Assembly (NCBI GenBank): GCA_014925825.1
Contig: JACGCK010000017.1
Coordinates: 310,001-374,000, forward strand
Length of the DNA: 64,000 nt
Source of the DNA: Pholiota molesta
Taxonomy: Eukaryota; Basidiomycota; Agaricomycetes; Agaricales; Strophariaceae
Reading direction: 5' to 3'
This document shows, one piece after another, positions 38,154-57,609 of the stretch (position 1 is its first letter; every line of letters starts with the position of its first letter). Made by a program: the position numbers and the translations under genes. The notes under the pieces were generated by a model. That model did not search any database, was not told the DNA's origin, and saw nothing but the letters and a program-made list of their open reading frames with translations.

Positions 38154-41100
38154 TCACCCCACGACCAACCTCGGCCCCTCCCCAGCACCCGCAGCCATCG
38201 GCGTCGGCGCCCCTGCCCCACCAACACTCGCGCCCACCGTCGGCCCCGGCGCCTGCGCGAAGCACCACTGCCTGACGAACGCCTGATACACCGCATCGTC
38301 CTGCCCGCCCGGGCTCAGCGGCGGCGGCGACGCCCTCCCATCCGCAGACGAAGGAAGCGCAGCGGGAGGAAGGGTGGGCGTAGCGCCGCCGAGGTCCGCG
38401 AAGGAGTGCACGGGCGAGAGCCGCAGCGGCGAGCGCACGCCACCGCCTGCGCTAGCACTCGACGTCCCGCCCGGGCGCGGCGAGCCGGGACGCGGCGACC
38501 CCGGGCGCGCTCCAGGGAACGGGAACGGGAACCCCGCCGCGCGCTCCATAACAGCAGGCGAGAACGGCGACCCCGCCGGACCACGCCGGGGATGCTGCGC
38601 CCTCTTCCCCAGGGCCGACTCGCTCCCGCTACTCGACGCGCTCCCAGGGAGAGTGGCGGTAGGGTGTGGATGCGCAGCCCGGCGGCGGTGTGGGGGCAGG
38701 AGCTGTGCGGTCGCTGCTGACGGGTGTGCATTCGCGTTGGCGTTGGCGTTTGCGTGTGCGTGGTACGGATGCGTCTTCGCCTGCGCCGGCACCGGTGGCT
38801 CGACGCTCTTCGCCTTCTCCTCGTCCATCTTCTCCTCAGGAGGCGCCTGCGGCACCGCGACGTCCCCGAACGACCCCCACGGCCAATACAGCGTGGGCAG
38901 CGGCGCGGCGACGACATCCGCGGCAGTGGCAGTAGTTGCATCGGCAACAGTAGCAGTGTCGTTGGAATTGGTATTGGGCCAAGCGCGCGCCGACGACACA
39001 CCAAGCCCCATCTCCGCCAGCGCAGAGAACGGCGGGCTCGTGCCCATCTCCGACGGCTCGCCCGCACGCGCGCGGCTCCCGATGTCCATCGCGGCCGCAC
39101 GCGTCGGGGCAGCCGCTGCCGTCGGCGCAGGCCCATGTGTAGGCGTGCTCGCAGTCGGCGTCGTACTCAGCGCATGCGTAGGCGTATTCAGCGTGGGCGT
39201 CGTCGATCCCGCCCCGGCCAAGCGCAGCCGGAACACCTCAGCGCCCGCGCCCACCGCCTCCGCAAAATGCTTCGCGCCCTGGCCTACCGCGCCCCACCTA
39301 GGCCCGCTCCACGTCGGGGTCGCAGCGTCGTCCGTCGTGGTCGTGTCTTCCTCCGCCGCGCCCTGCATGTCACCCGCGGGGCCTAGGACGTCCAGATCCA
39401 GATCGTGCGCGGGCCCGCGGTGCACGTACACCGCGTCGGCGTCGTCCTGCGTGGGCGTCTGCAGCGGCGTCGAGTCCGCGCTCGTCGCGGAGCTCGCAGT
39501 GCTGAGCGAGTCGATGGAGTTGGAGAGCGCGTCCACAGAGTCCGTCGACGACGCAGACTCCATCGACAGCGCGCGCTCAGGAGCCTTGCCACCGGTATCC
39601 AGAGGAAGAAAAACGGGCGGCGCAGCAGCAGGAGACACGGGCGTCGCAGCAGGCGCCGCATAGTTCCTCAAATTCAGCTTCCTCAACCTCGCCAGCGTGC
39701 TCTGCGCGACCGCCGCCTGGTGCGGCCTGTGCAGCTGCTGCAATCTCAACTGCCGTTCGAGATCGCTCATCGACGTCGGGAGCGACACGGACGCGGAGAT
39801 CTGCGGCGGCGCGGGGTACGCTTTCGGGGGCGGCGCGGTCGCCGTTGGGCGCGGACTTGCTGGGTACACGGCTAGACGGGAAGAAGAGAGCAGGTCAGCG
39901 CACGTTCCGCACGACGAGGACGGCAGAGAAAAAGAAAGCAAGACAAAGGAGGTGGATACATGGGCTGAACCAAAAACGCACACGGCGCACTAGACGACGA
40001 GCGCAGAAAGAACTTGGGAAAGGGAAAATAAATAAAAAGGTGGACGCATAACCAGCACGAAAAACGCGCACGGCGCACGCCCGCACGCACCACCGCGCCG
40101 GTCGTATACGCCGCCCGCCTCGTAACCGCCCACCCGATAACCCGCGCCGGCATGCTTAGCCCACCACTCCGCGCGCACCGCCCGACGAGCCCACAGCGGG
40201 CATCAAGAAAGCATCAAGAAAGCCGACCAAAAGAGAGAAAAAAGGGGCAGACACATTGCCGAACCCTGCACGAAACCGCGCACGGCGCACGCACACCCAC
40301 GCTCCTCGACACGCCGCCCAATAACCCGCGCCGCCATCCCTAGCCCACCACTCCACACGCGCGCACCCCCGCCGCGTACCGCCCGACGACCCACAACAGA
40401 ATAAAATAAAATAAAGAAAGAAAGTAGACACGCAGACAAAAAAAAACACTCACCCGTCCTCTTAAACACAACCCGATAGTTCTTTCCCTCATTATTATCC
40501 CACCACTCCGCATACTTCTCCGCGCCGGGCACAGGTGGGCTCGCGCCAGGCGCCACCCCCGCCGCATACCTTCCCACAAGCCACAGCGTCCTTCCCTCAA
40601 GCCCGCGCACATCCTCCAACCCGATCTCGAACCTGAACCGATCCCACGCGGGCGCCGTCCCGGGAGGCACCTCGGGGTCCGCGCCGGGCGTGTCCACGTC
40701 GTCCGGGGCGCACACCCTGTCCTTATCTTTGTCCGCGGTAGTGGTCTTCGTGGTCGTTTGCGTGGAGGCGATAGAGGTGAAGCGCGCCGGCAGCCCCCCG
40801 AGCGAGCGCACATACCGCGCCTGCACATCATGCGCCGTCGCCCACTCGTCCAGCGTGTACCTGACCACGACGGTCTTCTGGTACGCGACGTTGCGCACGA
40901 GGAGCGTGCCTGCCAATATCAGCGGGCGTTTCGGGGTTTTCTCTCCATCTACAAATCAATGACCCCGGTTAGTTGAAAGAGGGAAGAGGAAAAGGAGGAG
41001 AGACGCACCTTCACGCACGAAGCCCACACTCTCCAGAAACACGTTCCCCGCCCCGGTCTGCACACCGCGCGCGGGCACCGGCGTCGACCCGGCCGCGTCC

Positions 41101-42290
41101 ACCTCCAGCATGCCCTCCCCCTCTTTACCTAGCGGGCTCCCCCTCCCACCACCACCACCACCACCGCTCTGAGCGGGCAGCCGCGGAAACGGATACCCCG
41201 CCGCGCTTCGCACATTATTCATCTTCACACCCCACCCAAGCCCAAACCCACCCCACTCCCGCCCGAACTCCCGCGCGGACCCCTCCCCCTCCGTCTCCGT
41301 CTCCGTCTCCTCGCCAAGACGGGAGAGCGCCGCGGGGCGCGCGGAGCGGCTGAACACGCGCACGGTCGCGAGCCCGCCCTCCTCCTGCGACGGGAAGTGC
41401 ACGTTCTTGTGCGGCGGCATCGGCTCGTGCTCCTCCTCTTCCTCTTGCTGCTCGTCCTCCTGCCCCTGCTCCTGCGACAGAGAGGGCGACGACGACGCAG
41501 GGAAGTCGAGCAGCGGCGTCGACGGCGCGCTCCTCACGCGCTGGTGCCCCCGCCCCCGGCCATGCCCCTGGTGGAGGTGCGGGAACAGCAGGCTCGGCAC
41601 GCGCGACTGCGGCGGGAACGGGATGTGCGGCGCGGACGAGGAGCCCTTCAGGGACGACTTCAGCGGCTTCCCGTTGGACAGCAGGATCGGGGAGGAGCTC
41701 GTGCGGGTCACGGATGGGCGCGCGGGGGGTGCGGGGGGTGGATGGGTATCGTCGGTCGCGGTCGTCGTCGTCGCGGTGCGCGTGGAGGGCAGGGGCGGCG
41801 CCTGGGTGGCAGAGGGCGAGTGCAGCGGCGAGTGCAGCGGCGACGAGCGCGGGAAGGGCACCGCCGCCTGCGGGGGGTGGAGGGCGATCCGGGGCGGGGG
41901 CGAGCCGCGGCGCACCGCGGCGTCGAACGAGGACGGCTTCACCCGCAGGCGCAGCGGCGGGAGCGTCCTGCCGTCCTCGTCGTCGTGGCGGGCCAGCACC
42001 CGCGGCGGCGTCTCGTCGGACGAGTCATCGTCGTCGTCGTCCCGACCCAGCTGGAACGTGGGGGGCTTCTTCTGGGGGGTGTCTGCAGCGGGGCCGGGGA
42101 AGGACGAAGGGGCGCTGGTGGTGGTTTTGCGGCGCGGGAGGGTGTGCACGGACGGCGACGAGGAGGACGAGGAGGCGGTGGGAGGGGGGTAGGCCGGCGG
42201 GGTGATGTGGGAGTAGGAGCGGCGGTGCCCGGGGCGTCCTTGCGCGGGGAACACGACGGGCGAGGCGTCGGTGGGCGTGGAGTAGGGCAT
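38154..42290 (-). CDS. PP1 regulatory subunit with CBM21, GAC1-like
   Basis: Minus-strand exons 42290-41009, 40948-40454 and 39871-38154 join in frame (1164 residues). The N-terminal region is low-complexity (Pro, Ser, Thr) and carries KNVHF at residues 295-299, a match to the RVxF motif that docks protein phosphatase 1; a KPLKSSLK segment precedes it. Residues about 430-590 form a CBM21 domain (GTLLVRNVAYQKTVVVRYTL, DEWATAHDVQARYV, WDRFRFEIGLEDV, LWLVGRY, EWWDNNEGKNYRVVF). RVxF plus CBM21 defines the glycogen-targeting PP1 subunits (yeast Gac1/Pig1), which bring PP1 to glycogen synthase. The C-terminal half is disordered and Ala/Pro/Ser-rich. The gene is far more GC-rich than its surroundings. 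The second intron (582 nt) is unusually long and contains copies of the end of the CBM21 exon. The start was chosen about 150 nt from a TATA box. Confidence 0.88.
39872..40453 (-). repeat. Long intron with degenerate copies of the CBM21 exon end
   Basis: On the minus strand the coding stretch for the GRYAAGV ... EWWDNNEGKNYRV end (about 40588-40468) recurs in decayed form at about 40396-40313 (GRYAAGV-like, then EWWARDGGAGYW) and at about 40197-40120 (EWWAKHAGAGYRVGG). Spacing is about 175-190 bp. The GTGAGT donor at 40453 and the TCTAG acceptor at 39872 fit the reading frame of the flanking exons. The intronic copies are not in one open frame. Confidence 0.65.
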
Positions 42291-42437
42291 GGATGGTGGT
42301 GGACAGCGAGAGAGGAGCGGTGGGAAGCGCGTTGTGGGATGTGGAGCGCGATGAGCCTTGGGTGACGTCAGCTGTGGGTCATGCACTGGCCAGTGGATGC
42401 CAGGATCGTGGGTCGTAGCCCGTGGGCGAGGGGGGGG

Positions 42438-42445
42438 GTATATAA
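42438..42445 (-). promoter_or_regulatory. TATA box of the GAC1-like gene
   Basis: The minus strand reads CTTATATACC about 150 nt before the ATG at 42290, next to a poly-C run. Confidence 0.55.
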
Positions 42446-50795
<8,350 letters not shown>

Positions 50796-51335
50796 TCTAT
50801 TCGCCCCTGGAGCTTGTCTGGTTGGCTGTACTGCGGGAAATGTCATTCAGAACGTTGTTGCATCCGTATGTCTGGCCAATAGTTTGCGAATTCCATTTCA
50901 TTTGATCCATCCTCGTGCTGCTTTGTCTTGGCAAGGACCTTGAGAACATAATGTTTAGAGCACAACTTTCGGAGCAAGAACAGGACATGAATGTGTTGGC
51001 TCTAAGGAACATGAATCTAAATCTGCACATATGCTTGTCATATCTTTAGAGAAGTCTCTTCGAGTTTGTGTGATGTTTTTACGAAGGAATTATTGCTTCA
51101 CGAGCTGTTGATCGGAGATACAAATGTCTTTTCGAGTACTATGGGCAACCGTCAGCGCGACGGAGCGCGTTCACAATTTTTCGTTAAGGAGGCACTGCCA
51201 CGAAGCTTTTCTTTTGGTTACCATCATCTCCAACTCACTTGGACACTACAGGATACCTGAGGCTCTGGCGTATCCGTTGACAGAACTCTTTCAGAACTCA
51301 CGATATCTATTGGATTCCTTTCACTTGGGCCTGCT
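50796..51335. other. Intergenic
   Basis: 3' UTR of the ubiquitin gene and the upstream region of the next gene. No coding region is convincing. Confidence 0.45.
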
Positions 51336-52483
51336 ATGTATGAGGTAGTCGGAAGGATGAACCTTCCAACTACATCCACATTCGGGACGGAAATTGCACC
51401 CATATCGCGACAGACGCTTCCAAAGACGCTTCCAACTGCGTCCACATTTGGGATGGATATCGTGCCTTCTTCACGAGAGCCACTTCCAACTGTGGCCAGT
51501 TACGGGATTAGCATCCTGTCCGCGGAGGCCACACCACCACCGCCGCCCATAGAAGAGGCGAAAAAACTTAAATCGAAAAAGAAACACCGCCCCCGCGCGG
51601 AGAAGATGCTCATGGAGCAAGCGCACTACGCGCTAGTGCTCGAGGCTGCGCAGGCCGTGACCAGGATTTTCGATAAGCACGGGCTGTCGTGTGCGGTGTT
51701 CGGGAGCTTGGCGGCGAAGCTGTATGGGAGCGCGCGGTGTCCAAAGGTAATTCATATCGTCCAATCTCCATTGCTGCACCCATCCTCAACATAGACCCCG
51801 CAACTTTGCCTCGACCGCAGGACGTGGACATGCTCATCAGCCAGGACCCGGCCTCCGCGAATGCCCACCCCCATTCAGCCCCAAAACCGCTGCTCACCGC
51901 CGCCGAGCTCAAGGACCTCATCCTGCGCACCGACGCACAGCACTTCTACCTCAAGCTCCCGCGCGACCCCGCGGCGGAGTACCGCATCCTGTGGTACCGC
52001 CAACGCTACCGCGGGCCAGAATGCAAAGTCGACATCCTCGTCCCGGGGACGATGCACCTCCCGCGCCTCCCGCGGCACCGCGTCGTCTTCCTCTCCCCTC
52101 GCACAACAGCAGAGGGGGACGGCGATCTCATGGCCAGCGGGGTGGGCGGCGCAGACGCAGCCAGCATCAGTATACCCGTCGTCCCGTTCGCGCTGCTGCT
52201 CGCGCACAAGCTGCAGGGGTGGGCAGACCACCGCGCCGCGGAGGAGGCGCACCAGCGGAGGAAGCAGCACCAGGACGCGGGGGACGTGCGGCGCCTGCTT
52301 GGGCTACGCAGGGAGGTGCGCGCGCTCATGGATGCGCGGGCGGCCGGACCGAGTGTGTGGGCTGACGAGGAGCTGTTTGACGAGGAGTTCCGGGTGCTGA
52401 CGCAGGGGAGGGTGAGGGCGTATTGTGAGGCGTTCCCGGATCGCGCAGAGGAGTGGCGGAAACTTGGGTTTGAGACGAGTTGA
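51336..52483 (+). CDS. Nucleotidyltransferase-fold protein
   Basis: Exons 51336-51746 and 51821-52483 (intron 74 nt, phase 0) give 357 residues. The core has the polymerase-beta-like pattern: helix with VTRIFDKHGLSCAVFGS (G123-S124), then, across the intron, D138-V-D140 followed by MLIS, and a later CKVDIL strand that can supply the third acidic residue. The C-terminal part (ALLLAHKLQGWADH, KQHQDAGDVRRLLGL) resembles the helical end of AbiEii/MNT-like nucleotidyltransferases found in basidiomycetes. Activity and substrate are unknown. Residues about 10-65 consist of degenerate 18-residue repeats (LPTTSTFGTEIAP-like), and residues 70-95 are Pro/Lys-rich. The start is uncertain: the repeats might be untranslated, with initiation at the Met near residue 91 (MLMEQAHYAL). 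Confidence 0.75.
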
Positions 52484-52932
52484 CCTGTTCTTTTTCTTTT
52501 CGGTTTGATTTCTAGGTATCTACATAGATGCGAAGGACGATGGACTAGATGCTGGGATTTATATCTATACTCTGCTTGAATAATTTATTGGATATCTTTA
52601 TTTTTATTTTTATTTTTATTTATTTTTTAGAAAGCATCCGCACTAATCAGTTTACTTTGCCTTTGGTCGACCATGACGCTGTAGGAGCACTATACGGATT
52701 GCATGCGAGTAGCTACCTCAGGCCTCAGGCCTCAGGGTGCATGAGGCAGCATGTCTGTCTTTTGGTCGGAGAGAAACACGACATTCCGAGCTTACTTTGA
52801 GAGCGAGTTCTAGGTGTGTTTTGGTTGACCATTATATTCAAATTCGCCATCGTTGGTGGAGGTTTTGAGGAGGTCGATGGGGATGTACGGTGTTAGTTTG
52901 GTGTTAGTGGCAAGAAACGGTACGCCGGCAAA
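52484..52932. other. Intergenic with ATTTTT microsatellite
   Basis: 52594-52628 is an (ATTTTT)n-like run. No gene is seen. The right end passes into the conserved upstream block of F-box copy 2. Confidence 0.5.
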
Positions 52933-52942
52933 TCCGGTCCGG
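52933..52942 (+). promoter_or_regulatory. Conserved TCCGGTCCGG upstream of F-box copy 2
   Basis: The same decamer is found upstream of copy 3 (55296-55305) and, on the minus strand, copy 1 (35995-35986). It is followed in each by a CGCCAATTTT- or CACCAATTTT-type block and then the start codon 70-90 nt downstream. It may be a promoter element or merely a well-preserved part of the duplication. Confidence 0.45.
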
Positions 52943-53010
52943 CTCAAATGATCAACCCGAGCACGCCAATTTTACAACGTTCACCAAACGTTCACGAAAG
53001 AAAAACCAAA

Positions 53011-54816
53011 TGTACAAAGTCAACGGAGTTGCAAAGAAGATCGAGGTGAGTGTATATCGCGTACCGTCTCTTTGGTGACATAATGGCTAATTCAATACAA
53101 TATCACCCTTCAATGTAGACGACTTGGAATCCCCGCCCATCCGATGAAGAGAAACCGGAACGTAGCCCCGACCCAGTGAGGTGGACTGCCAGATGTAATC
53201 TTGCCAAGGAAGACACCTGTGGGCTCTGTACAGAGGGTATCTCACTGGACCGACAGATCCACGAAGCGGAAGAGGCTCTTACCACATTGAAAGCAAAGCG
53301 AGCGTCAAACAACACCAAAATCAACACCACGCACGATCCTATCTCTCGTCTCCCCATCGAACTCGTATCCGAGATATTCATGTACCTGCGACCTCTTCCG
53401 ATGAAGGTCGCTTATCATCTCGATGTCGACGTACCTGATGATGTCGGGAAGAGTATGAAGACTCCCCTCTTGCTCGGTGCTGTCTGCAGAGCCTGGCGGG
53501 CATTTTCCTGGTCTATCCCACGGCTCTGGTCGACGATCTCTATCAATGTCTACAACGGAAACGAAGAGGTTCCCGATATTATCCGACAGTGGTTAGGAAG
53601 GTCCGGCCAACTTCCGCTTTGCATCTACCTCTACGCGGCGCAAAAGCAACTCAATGGTGGAATATTGTCAGCTCATCCTTACGGCAATGAACCTTATGTC
53701 GCGCGCCTCATGGACACGATTAACAAATACTCTGGGAGGTGGTTCTACCTGAACCTTGATATACCCAAGCGCTTCATTCTGCGCGTGCATTGCAGTGGTT
53801 CGGAAGCGCCAATGCTAGAAACCTTGACGCTTAAGATGCATACATACGGTATCGAAGATGGCTACCTTGATTCCCACGAAAGAATCGAAATTGGAGCGAC
53901 TCCTAATCTCAGAAGGATCAATTTGTCCCCGACCGTTAGGTTTGCCGACATCGATATGGACTGGGCAAGCGTTGTACACGCAGAAATTTCGGACTCCACA
54001 CTCGAGATGTGTTGTGACCTTTTGGGCCAGGCGCCCATCTTGACTCATCTAACACTCCAACAGATTGATGAGGATACATTTGATCTACCATCATCAATCG
54101 TTCGACACCAGAGCCTCGTTTCTCTCCACATAAATGGATACGGTGAGGATGAAGGGGCAGACAGACTTCTTTTGTTTCTTGACCTCCCGGCATTGGAGGA
54201 TTTTGGTATCTTCGCAAGCTCTAAATCCAACTTGAATACCTTAACTGCTTTCCTTCGGCGTTCTTCGTGTACTCTCAAGAAGTTCAGAGTGCACATTGAC
54301 GATAGCTGGATGGAGCACAAACGGGAGCTGATAAGAGTATTAGGCGAGATGCCTCATCTGGAAATTCTAGATATTGAATGTCGATATCACCAGTCGGATG
54401 ACGATTCGCCAATCGACTCGCAACTCCCTACACCTGTCGTGATTCAAGAAATGAATTCGATAAACGAACGTCTCTTCCTCCCCAATCTCGAGAGAGTGCA
54501 TATCAAGGTTGGATTCCACCCCATGGACGATTTCTATTTTCTAGATCTACTGCTCCGTCCGGATAGCCCCAATATCACCTCACCGCAACGATCCGAACAC
54601 AGTCAGTTCGTACCTTCCGACATGCTCCGTCTCAAACCGTTGCACATATACTATCTCCTCGACATGGCGACCCATCGAGCACTTCATTCCATGATCATAA
54701 GCAGCTTCGAGATCAAATCGTGTACAAAGGACTTGAACCCTTTCATAGACTTTCTCCAACAGTCCCTTTCTTGCCATGTCTATGACGAGGGCGTGCGGCT
54801 CTTGCCATGTCTATGA
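53011..54816 (+). CDS. F-box protein family A, copy 2 (intact)
   Basis: Exon 1 53011-53046 (12 codons, MYKVNGVAKKIE), intron 53047-53118, exon 2 53119-54816; 577 residues. Order: short basic N-terminus, a Cys pair motif (CGLCTEG), a helix (DRQIHEAEEALTTLKAK), the F-box (DPISRLPIELVSEIFMYL, then AVCRAWRAFSWSIPRLWSTI), and a long C-terminal region with irregular leucine-rich repeats (ALEDFGIFASSKSNLNTL, HLEILDIECRYHQS). It is expected to be an SCF ubiquitin-ligase substrate receptor. It is the only one of the three copies with an unbroken frame. Its C-terminus (LLPCL) differs from copy 3 because of a 31-bp tandem duplication at the stop region. Confidence 0.9.
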
Positions 54817-54831
54817 CGTGGGCGTGCGGCT
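54770..54831 (+). repeat. 31-bp tandem duplication at the end of copy 2
   Basis: A 31-bp unit beginning CTTGCCATGTCTATGACG is present twice (54770-54800 and 54801-54831) with one base difference (GAGGG/GTGGG). Copy 3 has it once. It moves the stop codon and changes the last residues of copy 2. Confidence 0.9.
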
Positions 54832-55295
54832 TACTGATTGAATGCTGCTCCAAAGGTAAATTGCGAAAGACTCAATCCATTGATGATCTCGCTAAATACA
54901 CTTGCAGCTTCAAGTGTTGAATGCGTAGGAATTAGACGTTGTATGTGATTTGTGCACATATTTATAATCCAATCCTTTAGGAAATTAGCAGTATATGTAG
55001 AGCATAATTTTACCATCATAAATATCGTATTCGAACTGGTAACTGACCACCGTTATATCTACGTCGCAGCCATACGATATGTCGACGAGATCGAGGATGC
55101 CACCTTGAAACTTCTGAAAAATTTAATACGCAAGTGCGTCTTCGAAACCCTCGTCCGCGTCGCTTTGGGTTGCATGAACATAAATGCATCTACTAACTCC
55201 TGTCATATCTTATATTCAGATTTACCGTCGTTGGTGAAGGTCTCCGGGGATGCTGCCCAGATGCTGCCGCAGCAACGAACCGGGGCTGGGAAAAA
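54832..55295. other. Duplicated spacer between F-box copies 2 and 3
   Basis: The spacer after copy 2 is clearly related to that after copy 3 (57169-57500) and, inverted, to that after copy 1. It contains the convergent F-box relic listed separately. Confidence 0.6.
54985..55044 (-). pseudogene. C-terminal relic of a convergent F-box gene (unit 2)
   Basis: The minus strand reads SYQFEYDIYDGKIMLYIYC and then TAA at 54987-54985, resembling the end of the F-box protein at 57610-59238 with the stop in the same place. Only this tail is recognisable. Confidence 0.5.
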
Positions 55296-55372
55296 TCCGG
55301 TCCGGCTTGAATAATTTGCAACTCAGCCTGATCAAACACGCCAATTTTTACAACGTTTTTGAAAACAAACCA

Positions 55373-57168
55373 ATGGACAAGATTCAAGAAGTCGCAAAGA
55401 AGGTGAAGGTGAGTGTATATTTGTGCATCATTTCTTCCCCATCATAATGACTGAGGTAATATAATCACACCATACAACGTAGACGACTTGGAATTCTCCT
55501 AATGACAATGAAGTAGCAGCAAGTAGGGGCACCCCAGTAGCCTGGACTACCAGATGCAATCCAGCAAAAGAAGTCACCTGTGGTCCCTGTAAAGAGGGTG
55601 AATCACTTGATCGACAGATTCACGACATGGAAGAGGCTCTTGCCACTCTGAAAGCATTGCAAGCGTCCAACAACACCAAAATTAACACTTTGCACGATCC
55701 CCTCTCTCGTCTCCCCATCGAACTTGTGTCCGACATATTCATGTACCTTCGGCCACTTCCGATGGAGTTGGCCTACCGTCGCGACATCGACGTACCTGAT
55801 GATGTCGCGAAGAGTATGAAGACTCCCCTCTTGCTTGGTGCTGTCTCCAGAGCCTGGCGGGCATTTGCCTGGTCTATCCCACGGCTTTGGTTGACGATCT
55901 CTGTCAACGTCTACAACGGAAATGAAGAGGTTCCCGATATTATTCGACAGTGGTTAGGAAGGTCCGGCCAACTTCCGCTTTGCATCTACCTCTACGCAGC
56001 GCAAAAGCAACTCGATGGTGGACTATTCTCAGGTGATCCTTCTGGCGATGAGCCTTTCGTCGAGCGCCTCATGGACGTGATCAACGAATACTCTGGGAGA
56101 TGGTTCTATCTGAATCTTGACATCCCCAAGGGCTTCATTCTGCGCGTACATTGCAGTGGTTCGGAAGCGCCAATGCTGGAGACGTTGACGCTTCAGATGC
56201 GTGTAGATGATATCGAACATGGCTACCTTGATTTCGAGGAACCAATCAACATTGGGGCAACTCCTAATCTCAAAAGAATCCATTTTTCCCCTACCATCAC
56301 ATTTACCGACGTCGATATGGACTGGGCAAGTGTTATACATGCTGAAATTTCAAATCCCACACTCGGAATGTGTTGTGACCTTTTGCGTCAGGCGCCCATT
56401 TTGACTAATCTAACTTTCCAACAGATTGATGTGGATATACTACCAACATCAATCGTTTGACACCAGAATCTCATTTCTCTCCAGATGAACAGATGTGACA
56501 GTAATGATGAAGGGCCAGATAAACTCCTTTCGTATCTTGACCTTCCAGCATTGGAGGACCTTGCTATCTTCGCAAGCTCTAAATCCAACTTGAATACCTT
56601 AACCTCTTTCCTTCGGCGTTCTTCATGTAGTCTCAAGAAGTTCAGATTGAACATTACTGATGACAGATGGATGGAGCACAAACGGGAGCTGATAATGGTA
56701 TTAGACAACATGCCTTGTCTGGAAGATTTAGACCTAGAGTGTCGATATCGCCAGTCGGACGACTCGCCACTTCCATCGCAACTTCCTACACCTGTCATGA
56801 TTCAAGAAATGGAATCGATGAACGAACGCCTCTTCCTTCACAATCTCGAGAGGGTACACATCAAGGCTGGACTCCACCCCTCGGACGAGTCCTATTCTCT
56901 GGATCTACTGCTCCGTCCGGATAGCCCCAATATCACCTCACCGCAACGATCCGAACACAGTCAGTTCGTACCTTCCGACACGCTCCGTCTCAAACCGTTG
57001 CACATATACTATCTCCTCGACATGGCGACCCATCGAGCACTTCATTCCATGATCATAAGCAGCTTCGAGATCAAATTGTGTACAAAGGACTTGAACCCTT
57101 TCATAGACTTTCTCCAACAGTCCCTTTCTTGCCATGTCTATGACGAGGGCGTGCGGCTTACTGATTGA
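55373..57168 (+). pseudogene. F-box gene family A, copy 3 (one nonsense codon)
   Basis: Exon 1 55373-55408 (MDKIQEVAKKVK, nearly identical to copy 1), intron to 55482, exon 2 from 55483. The frame is open through the F-box (DPLSRLPIELVSDIFMYL) to TGA at 56458-56460, where copy 2 has CGA in the same place (TCAATCGTTCGACACC). After this single stop the same frame continues unbroken to 57168 with the full C-terminal region. The product would be cut to about 350 residues, keeping the F-box and losing half the repeat region. The C-to-T change lies in a TCG context. It could be a recent pseudogene or a truncated functional allele. Confidence 0.85.
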
Positions 57169-57311
57169 ATGCTGCTCCAAAGGTAAATTGCGAAAGACTC
57201 AATCCATTGATGATCTCGCTAATTACACTTGCAGCTTCGAGCGTTGAATGCGTAGGAATTAGACGTTGTATGTGATTTGTGCACATATTTATAATGCAAT
57301 CTTTTAGGAAA

Positions 57312-57371
57312 TTGGCAGTATATGTAGACCATGATTTGACCATCATAAATATCATATTCGAACTGGTAACT
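57312..57371 (-). pseudogene. C-terminal relic of a convergent F-box gene (unit 3)
   Basis: The minus strand reads SYQFEYDIYDGQIMVYIYC with the old stop TAA changed to CAA, so the frame runs on. It is otherwise like the relic at 54985-55044. It sits between F-box copy 3 and the intact convergent F-box gene. Confidence 0.5.
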
Positions 57372-57609
57372 GACCACCGTTATACCTATGTCGCGACTAT
57401 GCGATACATCGACGAAATCGAGGATACCCACGTTGAAACTTTTAAAATAATGGAACTCGCAAGGATTATTAATCTCAAGAAGGTCTACATTTCGTGATCC
57501 ACCCAAGGTAAGTAATTGCAAGGATACCAAATGTCATAAGGTATTATTGTCACACACAATACTGATCCCTAAAGAGGACTGACAAAAATTTATTATGCAA
57601 ATTTTAAAA

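Noticed and set aside
38374..39663. Long plus-strand open frame (429 codons) opposite the GAC1-like third exon
   Set aside because: It is an antisense by-product of GC-rich, stop-poor codons; composition is Ala/Ser/Gly/Val with no domain, and the minus frame joins the CBM21 exon in frame.
41397..42365. Plus-strand open frame (322 codons, Arg/Gly-rich) opposite the GAC1-like first exon
   Set aside because: Same reason: mirror frame of a GC-rich coding exon that has RVxF and a correct splice to CBM21.
53103..54320. Minus-strand frames opposite F-box copy 2
   Set aside because: They mirror the conserved sense frame; equivalent mirrors occur opposite copies 1 and 3.
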